Shown here: piece after piece, positions 8,865-16,075 of the stretch
How the letters are laid out: each line of letters begins with the position of its first letter
How positions within the stretch are numbered: position 1 is the first letter of the stretch
Assembly (NCBI GenBank): GCA_017938365.1
Contig: JAGBBT010000110.1
Location: 1 to 64,000 of the forward strand
Length of the DNA stretch: 64,000 bases
Origin: Treponema sp.
Lineage (GTDB): Bacteria; Spirochaetota; Spirochaetia; Treponematales; Treponemataceae
Reading direction: 5' to 3'
Notes under the pieces: generated by a model
Told to the model about the DNA's origin: nothing
The model's input: only the letters and a program-made list of their open reading frames with translations
The model's database searches: none
Program-made: the position numbers and the translations under genes

Positions 8865-9334
8865 ACTAAATTTCCATTCATATCAATTTTTTGAATAATA
8901 ATGTTGTTTTGCTTACAATACTCATCAATTAATGTAGATGGAGAATACCTATCATATTCTTCTGCATAATAAACTTCTTTAATACCTGCAGCACAAATCA
9001 TTTTTAAACAATGTTTACAAGGATGAAGCGTTACATATAAAACAGAACCCTCAATTGAAATTCCATTTCTTGCAGCAAATAAAATTGCATTTAATTCACC
9101 ATGAATTTCAGCTTCTTCAGAAAATTTAGCATGCTCTTCTCTAGATGGATTTTTATTATTAAAATATTCATTACAATTTATAAATCCGGGAGGAGTTCCA
9201 TTATATCCAGTAGAAAGAATTCTTCCATCTTTTACTAAAATCGCACCTACTTTATATTGCAAACAAGATGAAAGTTCTGAAATATTTTTAGCGATATTAA
9301 TAAATGTTTTTCTTAAAAGAACTTGATTTTTCAT
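8861..9334 (-). CDS. Deoxycytidylate deaminase
   Basis: 157 residues. Zinc ligands and catalytic Glu are visible: HGE at 78-80 and PCKHC at 105-109, with the N-terminal GAILVKDGRILSTGYNGTP block of the dCMP deaminase family. It converts dCMP to dUMP and feeds thymidylate synthesis. This fits with the TS-like enzyme at 21370, dNMP kinase at 24391 and dUTPase at 44464. It is immediately downstream of the UvsY-like gene (adjacent bases). Confidence 0.92.
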   Translation of the reverse strand: MKNQVLLRKTFINIAKNISELSSCLQYKVGAILVKDGRILSTGYNGTPPGFINCNEYFNNKNPSREEHAKFSEEAEIHGELNAILFAARNGISIEGSVLYVTLHPCKHCLKMICAAGIKEVYYAEEYDRYSPSTLIDEYCKQNNIIIQKIDMNGNLV

Positions 9335-9785
9335 TTATTGTTCCATTGCCATGATGCCACGAACATTTGTAATATCATAAGTCATCTGATATACCAATTT
9401 TTTAATTTCAGCAACACATCTTAACACTTCTTCTTGATCTTCAATATCTTTCATAATTTGCTGATATTCTGGTGTTTTTCTTGCAATAGTCAACGCTTTA
9501 GTCTTCATTAATGTATCATTAGCACTTCCATCTAAAATTGCTTGATTCTTTGCTTCATATAATTTTTTCTTAACAGCTTCAACAAAATCTTCTGCGTCTT
9601 GCTTAAGCTTTTTCATATACTTTTCTTCTTCGAGCTCGAAGCGAACCCACTTAGCTCCGAATTGCCGAACGGAGAATGGTTTTATCATGAATATTAGCAT
9701 CAGTAATTCTTAAATCAGAAGCAGCTTCTTGAAGATATTCTTCAACATGTTTATTTAAAATTCCTGCAACATGCGATCTGTCCAT
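9335..9785 (-). CDS. uvsY: UvsY-like recombination mediator, read through a CGG +1 shift
   Basis: ATG at 9785 has a strong ribosome site (AAAGGAG, 9793-9800 region). Frame one gives 42 codons, then CGG (9659-9657) and a TAA two codons later. Skipping the C gives a 149-residue protein (T4 UvsY is 137) in which an N-terminal helix with LNKHVEEYLQEAA leads into DLRITDANIHDKTILRSA, then GAKWVRFELEEEKYMKKL. The pattern resembles T4 UvsY (D-x-I-D then KW, basic helices, C-terminal helix). UvsY loads the UvsX recombinase on gp32-coated ssDNA. The family call is by eye and moderate; the recoding junction is supported by the general CGG pattern. Confidence 0.6.
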
Positions 9786-9888
9786 TTTAACTCCTTTTTC
9801 TGTTTAAGTTTAAATTAACTTTAAATATATAAAATACAAAAAAGCAAATAATAGATGTGTAAATAAAGCTTTTTCAAATCATTAAAAT

Positions 9889-10257
9889 TCATTCTTTTAA
9901 ATTATCTTTCTTCACAATTAAACAATCAGTTTGTTTAATGTCTTCTGGTCTAACTTCTACAACATTTCCATCTCTATAAACCATTATAGAATGATCTCCA
10001 GTGGTTTGAACAACTTTATCTTTTACTGAAATCTTCCATCTATCTTTAATAACTTTATGTCTAGAAATATTCTTAATATTAGTTGAACCATTTATTGATT
10101 CACTTTTTACATCTTTATCATTTAATACTAAAACTTCTGTTCCATTTTCTAATTCATCAATCTGAATAGCTTTCTCAAACATTAACAAATTATACAATTC
10201 TTCTACACTTATTTTATCAATCTTATTAATTGTCAAATCTTTAACTGGTATAAACAT
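9889..10257 (-). CDS. Orphan N-terminal intein domain without an extein
   Basis: 122 residues that read as the N-half of a polymerase-type intein. It starts MFIPVKDLTINK, aligning with intein block A but with Met where Cys1/Ser1 should be. The middle has KNISRHKVIKDRWKI. Block B is VVQTTGDHSIMVYRDG and the end is VRPEDIKQTDCLIV, where split N-inteins stop. A good ribosome site (AAGGAG) precedes the ATG, so it is a gene and not a remnant in frame with the polymerase. Without residue 1 it cannot start splicing in cis. It could supply the block B core in trans to the truncated N-intein on the polymerase fragment, or be a decaying duplicate. Confidence 0.6.
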   Translation of the reverse strand: MFIPVKDLTINKIDKISVEELYNLLMFEKAIQIDELENGTEVLVLNDKDVKSESINGSTNIKNISRHKVIKDRWKISVKDKVVQTTGDHSIMVYRDGNVVEVRPEDIKQTDCLIVKKDNLKE

Positions 10258-10341
10258 AACATATCACTCCTTAGCTGTACTTAAACGAATATCATCTTCT
10301 TCAATATATAATGATTTTTCCTGAAATAATATTATCTAGCA

Positions 10342-11063
10342 TCACACCCATATCTGATCACTTTCTTGAAGTTCATCTACAGAACAATAACACTCAATAC
10401 CATTTCTCAATACTCTTAACTTTTCATTCTTATTAACTAACTTAACTGGCTGATTATTATAACATATTTTATATAGATTTTCAACAGATATTAATGAATC
10501 TTTAGAAATGGAGTCAGTATCACCGGCCACGACAAAATTTATGATATCAGTATCAGCAAATGATTTTAATTTTTCATTTACATATCGTAACATTTCTTTG
10601 ATTGCAGTTTGTCCAGATTTCGTAATTGACATTGCATTATCAACATCATAACATGAATAATATTTAGAGCCTAAAGCTCCGATATGCGCTGTTGCGTACA
10701 TATTATACTTTATAATAAGAGTCATATAATATGCTTCGACTATACCTTTACCGTCAAAAATACAATTTTGATACGGTAGCTACCGCCTAGTCTGTCCACA
10801 TTCCCAAATTATAAATTTGGTTAGCTCGGCGATTGGATCTAAGTTGTTTAATTCTTAGCCGTCCCCCGAATTCGATAGCTGTTCATCTAAAAATTTCTTT
10901 TTAGAGTCCCCATACATCTTATAAAGCCCTCTTGCAATATAAGTTAGGCAAGGAAAATTTTATATGCATGTTGTTGAGTATCTTGAAATTGTTCTATTGT
11001 TTCTAATTGTCTTTTCTTTTCTTTTAGTTGTTCTAATTGTTCTAGAAGTTTTTGTTTATTCAT
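10342..11063 (-). CDS. Family B DNA polymerase, middle fragment with group I intron and N-intein
   Basis: Exon 1 runs from ATG 11063 (AAGGA upstream, in-frame TAA before it) to about 10950: 38 codons ending TQQHAYKIFL, like the fingers helix before motif B. After the intron, exon 2 holds IGALGSKYYSCYDVDNAMSITKSGQ and then FVVAGDTD, the first part of catalytic motif C. At that point an N-intein starts (SISKDSLI, bases 10512-10345, 56 residues) and ends at TGA. The partner half (SIYIRMDS) is on the opposite strand at 11431. The N-terminal exonuclease part of the polymerase is not in the window. The N-intein lacks block B (TxxH), which is present in the neighbouring orphan gene. Confidence 0.7.
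10725..10949 (-). ncRNA. Group I intron in the DNA polymerase fragment
   Basis: On the minus strand the region has group I hallmarks: GGACAGACTA (P3/P7 side, GACTA at 10792-10788) pairing with TATAGTC (TAGTC at 10742-10738) to form P7. The preceding CCGAGCTAACC-like P/Q region and GGTAAAGGTATAGTCGAAG are also typical. Exon 1 ends CCTT, which can pair with GAGG inside the intron (P1) with a U-G pair at the splice site, placing the 5' splice after 10950. The 3' splice site is uncertain; Gs just before 10722 or 10707 keep the frame. No intron-encoded endonuclease is present. Confidence 0.75.
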
Positions 11064-11268
11064 ATATTTTATTCCTTAGTTATGCTTATTTTTAATAAGT
11101 AACCTAAATTTAAAGTAAACTAGATAAGAAAAATAAAGTTTAAAATTGAAATTATGAAAACTGAAATTTTAGATAATTGTTTATAGTTTTTACATTTTAC
11201 TAATTCAGATTTAATTTGCTCTTAGAGAGATTTAATTTTTTAAAATATCTTTAAGGACATTTTTGTAT

Positions 11269-12267
11269 ATGATGAATATAGATTTAACAAAATATGATTT
11301 AGTTCCAGTATCATCGCCAGATGTTTTGATAGAAAAATGTCAAGCTGGATTTAATGATGAATACGTGTATGATATTGAAGTTGAAGATGATACGCATACA
11401 TTTTTTGCTAATGACATTTTATTACATAATTCTATCTATATTAGAATGGATAGTGTTTTGTTGAAATTATTTGGAACTACTGATATTGATTGGAATTCAG
11501 ATGAAACAATTCAGCATATTAAAGATTATGTAGATCATGAATTTCAAGATGACATTAATAAACATTGTGCAGATTTTCTTTGTGAAAAGTTTTTTACAGA
11601 TCAACGAAGAGTTGAGTTTAAACGTGAAAAAATTTCAGCTCAAGGCGATTTCTTAGCCAAGAAGCATTATGTATGTCATGTGGTTGATAATGAAGGTTTT
11701 AGATGTGATAAGTTTACATATACAGGTGTTGATGTAAAAAAGAATGAATTACCTGAATCTATTAAAACACTTCTTAAAGCTGCAATTGAAGGATTTATGA
11801 TCGAAGATTGGAGTAATAATCAATTTCAAGTTAAGATTAGAGAAATTTATGATCAATTTTGTCAATTGTCTATTGAAAAGATGTCATATATTAAAAATTA
11901 TTCAACTAAAAAGAATGCTGAATACTTTGATTTGGAAAAGGGAGCAAACGCACATGCAAAAGCTGCTGAATATTATAATCAAGTATTGAGAGAAACTGGT
12001 TTATCATCTAAATATGAATTTATTAATATGGGTGATAGGTTTCATTATTTTTACTGTCATACTGATAATCCGTATGGAATTGCTGAAATTGGTTATAAAG
12101 ACAAATGGCCAAAAGAATTTAATAAATTATTTAAACCAGACATTAACTTGATGTTTCAGAAAACATGTATGGCGCCTTTGCGTGGTTTTATGGAAAATCA
12201 TGCATTTGCAAAATTCGAACCTGAATTGGAAATGGACTCAGGAGTTATTCCTCTTTTTGATCTTTAA
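11269..12267 (+). CDS. C-intein fused to the C-terminal part of a family B DNA polymerase
   Basis: Residues 1-54 are a C-intein: EYVYDIEVEDDTHTFFANDILLHN, with block F and the terminal His-Asn. The C-extein starts at Ser55 (codon at 11431) with SIYIRMDSVLLKLFG, the second part of polymerase motif C (GDTD|S). The rest, about 278 residues, is palm and thumb, with the KKRY-like KKHYVCHV and C-terminal MAPLRGFMENHAFAKFEPELE. ATG 11269 follows AAGGA at 11252. The N-extein (…AGDTD) lies on the other strand at 10512, so the active site can form only after trans-splicing or by fragment complementation. It is followed 15 bases later by the gp47-like gene. Confidence 0.85.
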   Translation: MMNIDLTKYDLVPVSSPDVLIEKCQAGFNDEYVYDIEVEDDTHTFFANDILLHNSIYIRMDSVLLKLFGTTDIDWNSDETIQHIKDYVDHEFQDDINKHCADFLCEKFFTDQRRVEFKREKISAQGDFLAKKHYVCHVVDNEGFRCDKFTYTGVDVKKNELPESIKTLLKAAIEGFMIEDWSNNQFQVKIREIYDQFCQLSIEKMSYIKNYSTKKNAEYFDLEKGANAHAKAAEYYNQVLRETGLSSKYEFINMGDRFHYFYCHTDNPYGIAEIGYKDKWPKEFNKLFKPDINLMFQKTCMAPLRGFMENHAFAKFEPELEMDSGVIPLFDL

Positions 12268-12282
12268 AAGGATTTTAAACAA

Positions 12283-13450
12283 ATGAAGTATAATTTTATA
12301 GAATCTCAGAATAAGAAAATTTTAATATTTACTGATCAACATTTTGGTCATTCAAAAGATAATCCATTTAAATTGAAACAGACTGAAAAATGTATGGAAT
12401 GGATTATATCTACAGGAAAGAAGAATCATGTAGATTATGTTATTTTTATGGGTGATTTATGGGAACAACGTTTTGCACTTAGTGTAAAAACGATGAATGT
12501 TGCTATAAAATGTGTTGAAGAACTCGCAATAAGTTTTGAAAAGGTTTTTCTTATTGTTGGAAATCATGATACTTATTATAAAAATACAAATGAAATTAAT
12601 TCAATAGATTTTTTGAAAATGATTTCTAGAAATGAAAATATTGAAATCATTAATGTTGATCCATATTATATGACAATTTCTGGTAAGACATTTGGTTTAT
12701 TTCCTTGGGGATCAAATATTAAAGAAATTTATTCAGATCAAACTTTTAATAAATGTGATTATGCCTTTGGTCATTTTGCTTTGAATGGAATAGAAATGAC
12801 TGGTGGTTTAAGTGTTGGTGAAAAGTATGAATTTGAAGATATATTTCATTTGTCTAATATTGTATTTTCAGGTCATTATCATAAAAACAAACTCTATAAA
12901 TCATTGAAAAGCGAAGATGCTCGGATTATTAATGGTAGGTTCTCCAATGCAGTTAAATTGGGGCGAATACAATCAAGATAAGTTCATCTATATTTTGGAT
13001 CCTGAACAAAATGATATAAAAGAAATACAAAATACCGTTAATTCTAGATATGAAAAAATTTATTATTCGCTTTTGTCAAATAAACGTTATACAGAAAATG
13101 AATTAAAAAAACTTTGTAAAGATAATTATGTAAAATTGGTTGTAGATGCAAAATATCAACTTAACCAAATTCTTACGTTAATTGATTTTATAAGAAAGTT
13201 CAATCCTGTTACAGTTGAAACAGAATATTTAATTAGCATTACGAGTGACACAATATTAGAATCAGCAAATGAAATCGTTAAATCTGGTTCTAAAGATAAT
13301 AAAGAATATCTGATGGAATATCTAGAAAGTGTATATAAAGAAATATCAAAAATTGACGAAGATATAGATAAACAACTATTATTTCAATTAGCTGAATCAT
13401 ATTATGAAAAATCACAATCATCTGAAAAAGATATAGAAGAAGATAAATAG
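12283..13450 (+). CDS. gp47/SbcD-like recombination nuclease subunit, read through a CGG +1 shift
   Basis: Frame one carries the calcineurin-type metal motifs DQHFGH, GDLWE, GNHD and GHYH, typical of the Mre11/SbcD/T4 gp47 family. At CGG 12922-12924 skipping the C changes frame and gives GLLMVGSPMQLNWGE…FIYILD, the conserved segment that follows GHxH in this family. Without the shift the protein loses that segment and ends 19 codons later. The recoded length is about 388 residues (T4 gp47: 339). Mre11-type nuclease acts with a gp46/SbcC ATPase, not seen here, in processing DNA ends. It follows the polymerase fragment in the same direction. Confidence 0.85.
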
Positions 13451-13462
13451 TTTCATTATGAA

Positions 13463-14521
13463 ATGAGTTTATTTATTATGTTAACTGTAAAAACATTTAA
13501 AGAAGATTTTCCAATACGAAAAAATAAAAAGAAAATTAAGGTTTTAATATGTGCAGGTGGTGGTTTATTTGGTTATGTTATCACATATTTAATGAGTCAT
13601 TTAAATTTTGATTTATATTCAAAAGTAGATGTTGTTTCTGGTTCATCTATTGGAGGTATTTTAACTCTTGCATATTCTGTTAACTCTGATTATAAATGGA
13701 TTAATCATTTATTTGAACAAGGTGCATCAAAGATTTTCGATAAACGTTTTTTAGGTGGAATAATTGGTCCTAAGTATGATAATAAAGAATTAGAAAATTT
13801 TATTGAAAATATAGTTGGTAATTATAGGTTATCAGATATTAATAAAATTTGTAATAAAGATTTAAAATTAATTGTACCAACATTAGATTATACATTAACA
13901 CAACCTAGAATTTTTACAAATATTGATCTTGAATATGCAAAAGAATATGATTATCCATTAAAGAAAATAGGAATTGCAACAGCTGCTGCACCAACATATT
14001 TTCCTGCTGTAGAATATATTTGGAATGAAATTGAAAAAAATTATGAAAAGATGAAAGAACTTTCAATTCCATCTCAGATTTATTATCTTACTCAACAAGC
14101 TATGAAATTTAGAACTGATAAATCCGTTTTAATTGATAGCGGTGTAATAGAAAACATTCCAGTTATTACAACATATACAACATTGAAATCAAGATATGGA
14201 ATTAATGTTGAAGATATTGATATGTTTATCATTGGAACTGGAGATGACTGCAGTCATCCAATGGAAACAGCTAAGGATGTTACAAATTGGACTGCAGTAG
14301 ATTGGTTAGTTAAATTTATTATTCCATATGTTACAGAATCTAATGAACTTGCAAGTGTAAATTTTGGTGCACAAATGGGATTTAATTCATTTGAATATTA
14401 CAATCCACTTACAACATGTGGTGACATGGATGATCCAAAAATTCTTCCTACGCTTAAAAAACAATGTGATACAATTGTAGATGAATTCAAATCTGAAATA
14501 CAGGCATTTTTAGAAAGATAA
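13463..14521 (+). CDS. Patatin-like phospholipase
   Basis: 352 residues with the patatin oxyanion loop GGGLFG (32-37), nucleophile motif GSSIG (60-64, Ser62) and the DSG dyad in LIDSGVIENIP. Patatins are Ser-Asp acyl hydrolases that cleave membrane lipids. The protein has no signal peptide, so it would act inside the infected cell or be carried in the particle. An in-frame ATG at 13478 is a possible alternative start. It starts 12 bases after the gp47-like gene. A role in host membrane remodelling or lysis is inference. Confidence 0.88.
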   Translation: MSLFIMLTVKTFKEDFPIRKNKKKIKVLICAGGGLFGYVITYLMSHLNFDLYSKVDVVSGSSIGGILTLAYSVNSDYKWINHLFEQGASKIFDKRFLGGIIGPKYDNKELENFIENIVGNYRLSDINKICNKDLKLIVPTLDYTLTQPRIFTNIDLEYAKEYDYPLKKIGIATAAAPTYFPAVEYIWNEIEKNYEKMKELSIPSQIYYLTQQAMKFRTDKSVLIDSGVIENIPVITTYTTLKSRYGINVEDIDMFIIGTGDDCSHPMETAKDVTNWTAVDWLVKFIIPYVTESNELASVNFGAQMGFNSFEYYNPLTTCGDMDDPKILPTLKKQCDTIVDEFKSEIQAFLER

Positions 14522-14629
14522 ATTTACTTTTACTTTATATTTGCTATTTTATCAATATAAAGATTCTAACAGCAACTAAAATTACAAATAAATCTTTTTG
14601 GTGATTTAAAAATAGAATCTTGATTTTGA

Positions 14630-14637
14630 TATAAATA
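14630..14637 (+). promoter_or_regulatory. T4-late-type promoter box upstream of the leader peptide
   Basis: TATAAATA sits 23 bases before the leader ATG, so the transcript would start within or just before the leader region and run toward the tRNA genes. Confidence 0.45.
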
Positions 14638-14660
14638 AAAACGAATTGGAAAAATTAATT

Positions 14661-14738
14661 ATGAAAAATATTCAACACAGTCTTTTACTTAGCAGCTATT
14701 ATTACTACTACCTCTTATATAATAAGAGAGGCTGTTGA
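14661..14738 (+). CDS. Leu/Tyr-rich leader peptide of a tRNA operon
   Basis: A 25-codon frame. Residues 8-20 read LLLSSYYYYYLLY: five Leu and six Tyr codons (CTT TTA CTT … TAT TAT TAC TAC TAC CTC TTA TAT) in a 13-codon run. The genes downstream are tRNAs for exactly these two amino acids. The codons lie in one arm of a hairpin that competes with an antiterminator (see the regulatory entry). This is the layout of classical amino-acid operon leaders. The ribosome site is weak (GGAAAA), so translation itself is inferred. Confidence 0.6.
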   Translation: MKNIQHSLLLSSYYYYYLLYNKRGC

Positions 14739-14809
14739 TTGTGTTTAAAGTTTGATTTGAATATAATTTAAAGCTTCTCTTAAACAAAAAAGAGAAGCTT
14801 TAATTTTTT
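14674..14809 (+). promoter_or_regulatory. Putative transcription attenuator controlling the tRNA cluster
   Basis: Three mutually linked structures can be drawn. Pause hairpin: CTCTTA (14712-14717) with TAAGAG (14723-14728), extended by AGCAGC/GCTGTT (14691-14696/14731-14736) and AACACA/TGTGTT (14674-14679/14740-14745). Terminator: 14769-14781 with 14790-14802, then six T. Antiterminator: AAGAGAGG (14724-14731) with CTTCTCTT (14774-14781), 8 bp. A ribosome stalled on the Tyr/Leu codons would mask the left arm of the pause hairpin, freeing AAGAGAGG to open the terminator. Pairings are read from sequence; the regulation is inferred. Confidence 0.55.
14769..14809 (+). terminator. Strong intrinsic terminator ahead of the tRNA cluster
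   Basis: A perfect 13-bp stem with an 8-base A-rich loop is followed by TTTTTT. It lies between the leader peptide and the first tRNA and would stop transcription before the tRNAs unless antagonised. Confidence 0.85.
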
Positions 14810-14813
14810 ATAT

Positions 14814-14903
14814 GGGTCGGTAACGCCAGTTGACTGTAAATCAACCCTCTAACAAATAGGCGTACAGTTGAGTAAGTAGGTGCAAATCCTACCCGTCCCA
14901 CCA
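14814..14903 (+). tRNA. Atypical tRNA-Tyr-like gene (GUA), no normal D-arm
   Basis: Acceptor GGGTCGG/CCGTCCC (one mismatch), T-arm GTAGG-TGCAAAT-CCTAC (14876-14892) and encoded CCA are clear. An anticodon arm GTTGA-CTGTAAA-TCAAC at 14829-14845 gives GUA. Only eight bases separate it from the acceptor, so there is no standard D-arm; ACGCC (14823) can pair with GGCGT (14859) around the anticodon arm instead. The region between the anticodon and T arms is long, as in class II Tyr tRNAs. It may be a rearranged tRNA or a tRNA mimic. Confidence 0.55.
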
Positions 14904-14914
14904 AATTTATAAAT

Positions 14915-14999
14915 GGTGTCGTATACTGCTAAGGAGGCAGTTCGGTCTGTAAAACCGACGTCTTTGACTCGCTGAGATCGTTACTCAGAGGCACCACCA
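14915..14999 (+). tRNA. tRNA-Tyr (GUA)
   Basis: Acceptor GGTGTCG with AGGCACC (last pair mismatched), D-arm CTGC…GCAG (14927-14940), anticodon arm TCGGT-CTGTAAA-ACCGA (GUA), 13-base variable arm, T-arm CTGAG-ATCGTTA-CTCAG, encoded CCA. The class II shape with GUA supports Tyr. The T-loop departs from the TTCRA consensus. Confidence 0.75.
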
Positions 15000-15005
15000 A
15001 TTTAT

Positions 15006-15079
15006 GTCCATGTGGCTCAATTGGCAGAAGCACTTGATTCAGGGTCAAGTAGATAAGAGTTCGAATCTCTTCATGGATA
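15006..15079 (+). tRNA. tRNA with CAG anticodon (Leu codon CUG)
   Basis: Acceptor GTCCATG/CATGGAT, D-arm GGCTCAATTGGCAGAAGC, anticodon stem ACTTGA/TCAAGT with loop TTCAGGG giving CAG, T-arm AAGAG-TTCGAAT-CTCTT. The variable loop is short, unlike normal bacterial Leu tRNAs, so the charged amino acid is inferred only from the anticodon. CCA is not encoded. Confidence 0.75.
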
Positions 15080-15089
15080 TTTTTTACAT

Positions 15090-15168
15090 GGCTGTGTAGC
15101 CGAATTGGCATAGGCGATGCACTCAAAATGCATGTCATCTGTGGGTTCGAGTCCCACCACAGCTACCA
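15090..15168 (+). tRNA. tRNA-Leu (CAA)
   Basis: Acceptor GGCTGTG/CACAGCT, D-arm GCCGAATTGGCATAGGC, anticodon stem ATGCA/TGCAT with loop CTCAAAA giving CAA (codon UUG), T-arm GTGGG-TTCGAGT-CCCAC, encoded CCA. The variable loop is only about 7 bases, short for Leu. Confidence 0.8.
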
Positions 15169-15173
15169 TTTAT

Positions 15174-15250
15174 GCCTTCGTAGCCGAATTGGCATAGGCA
15201 CATGGCTAAGGACCATGTTTTTGTGGGTTCGAGTCCCACCGAAGGTACCA
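15174..15250 (+). tRNA. tRNA with AAG anticodon (Leu codon CUU)
   Basis: Acceptor GCCTTCG/CGAAGGT, a D-arm like that of the previous tRNA, anticodon stem CATGG/CCATG with loop CTAAGGA giving AAG, the same T-arm as the preceding tRNA, encoded CCA. The close similarity to the neighbour suggests tandem duplication with an anticodon change. Confidence 0.8.
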
Positions 15251-15294
15251 TTTAATTTATTTTAAATATATATTTTAAATGAAAGAGTATTGCT

Positions 15295-15648
15295 ATGAAT
15301 AAAATTGTTAAAGACTGCTATAATGCATTAGTAAAAATTTCTGATGCTGACTTAGATAAATTTTCATATGGAATCTGGCCATTTAAAACATATTACACAA
15401 CATGTTATGTAAATGAAACAAAAAATATTGCTAAAAATGCATTATCATTACCGTTAAATACTGAAGAACTTTCAGTAGAAGATTTAACTCGTTTAAAATA
15501 TTTGAAACAAGCTCTTGATAAAATTGCTAATGCAGATGTTATAGATTTTCCTTATGGATTATTTGATAATTTTTCTCGTTGTTATGCAAGTGAAACTAAA
15601 CATATTGCAGAGAAAGCATTAAAACAATATGAAAAACTTATTTTTTGA
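15295..15648 (+). CDS. Small protein with two tandem repeat units
   Basis: 117 residues made of two copies of a roughly 45-residue unit. Copy one (about 10-50) has ALVKISDADLDKFSYG and ends NETKNIAKNAL. Copy two (about 72-112) has ALDKIANADVIDFPYG and ends SETKHIAEKAL. No known family is recognised. It starts right after the tRNA cluster with a GAAAGAG site, overlaps the next gene by 20 bases, and may share the tRNA transcript. Confidence 0.6.
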   Translation: MNKIVKDCYNALVKISDADLDKFSYGIWPFKTYYTTCYVNETKNIAKNALSLPLNTEELSVEDLTRLKYLKQALDKIANADVIDFPYGLFDNFSRCYASETKHIAEKALKQYEKLIF

Positions 15649-15943
15649 TGTTTCTACAAAAGATTCTATTGAAATCTTTTCAAAATTATATAATAAAAAT
15701 TCAAATTATTTATGTGTATTTTTTCATTGGAATAAAGATAATATTTTAACTGATAAAAAATATGTAGATCAATTTGAAAACAAATTTAACATTTATGTTA
15801 ATTGGATTGACATTACTTCTTTATATACGGAATATGATAAAATTAATCAAAAACTCAAAATTAATGATGATATATTAAATACAATTAAAAACTATTTTAT
15901 TTTACAATTATGTCTAACTTATGAATGTAAATCACATTTATAA
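15629..15943 (+). CDS. Unknown protein, 104 aa
   Basis: An Asn/Lys/Ile/Tyr-rich protein that overlaps the preceding gene by 20 bases and ends before a terminator. The pattern VFFHWNKDNI near residues 30-40 is not one I can assign. Translational coupling to the repeat protein is likely. Confidence 0.5.
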   Translation: MKNLFFDVSTKDSIEIFSKLYNKNSNYLCVFFHWNKDNILTDKKYVDQFENKFNIYVNWIDITSLYTEYDKINQKLKINDDILNTIKNYFILQLCLTYECKSHL

Positions 15944-15954
15944 CTAAGTAAAAT

Positions 15955-15990
15955 AAAGCAAATCACCTAAAAGATGATTTGCTTTTATAA
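15955..15990 (+). terminator. Rho-independent terminator
   Basis: AAAGCAAATCA (15955-15965) pairs with TGATTTGCTTT (15974-15984), followed by TTATAAT. Confidence 0.75.
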
Positions 15991-16075
15991 TTTTTAAAAT
16001 TTGCATTTTACATAAATGTAGCAAAAACTTAATAAATAGATAATATAATTAAAATCTTTACAGGTGTATGAAATT

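Noticed and set aside
10258-10341. Reading the N-intein fragment through TGA into the orphan intein gene as one protein
   Set aside because: There are a TGA, a TAG and another TGA in frame, no CGG to shift at, and the orphan has its own ribosome site and start.
14929-15138. Minus-strand ORF across the tRNA cluster
   Set aside because: It overlaps three well-formed tRNA genes and has no other support.
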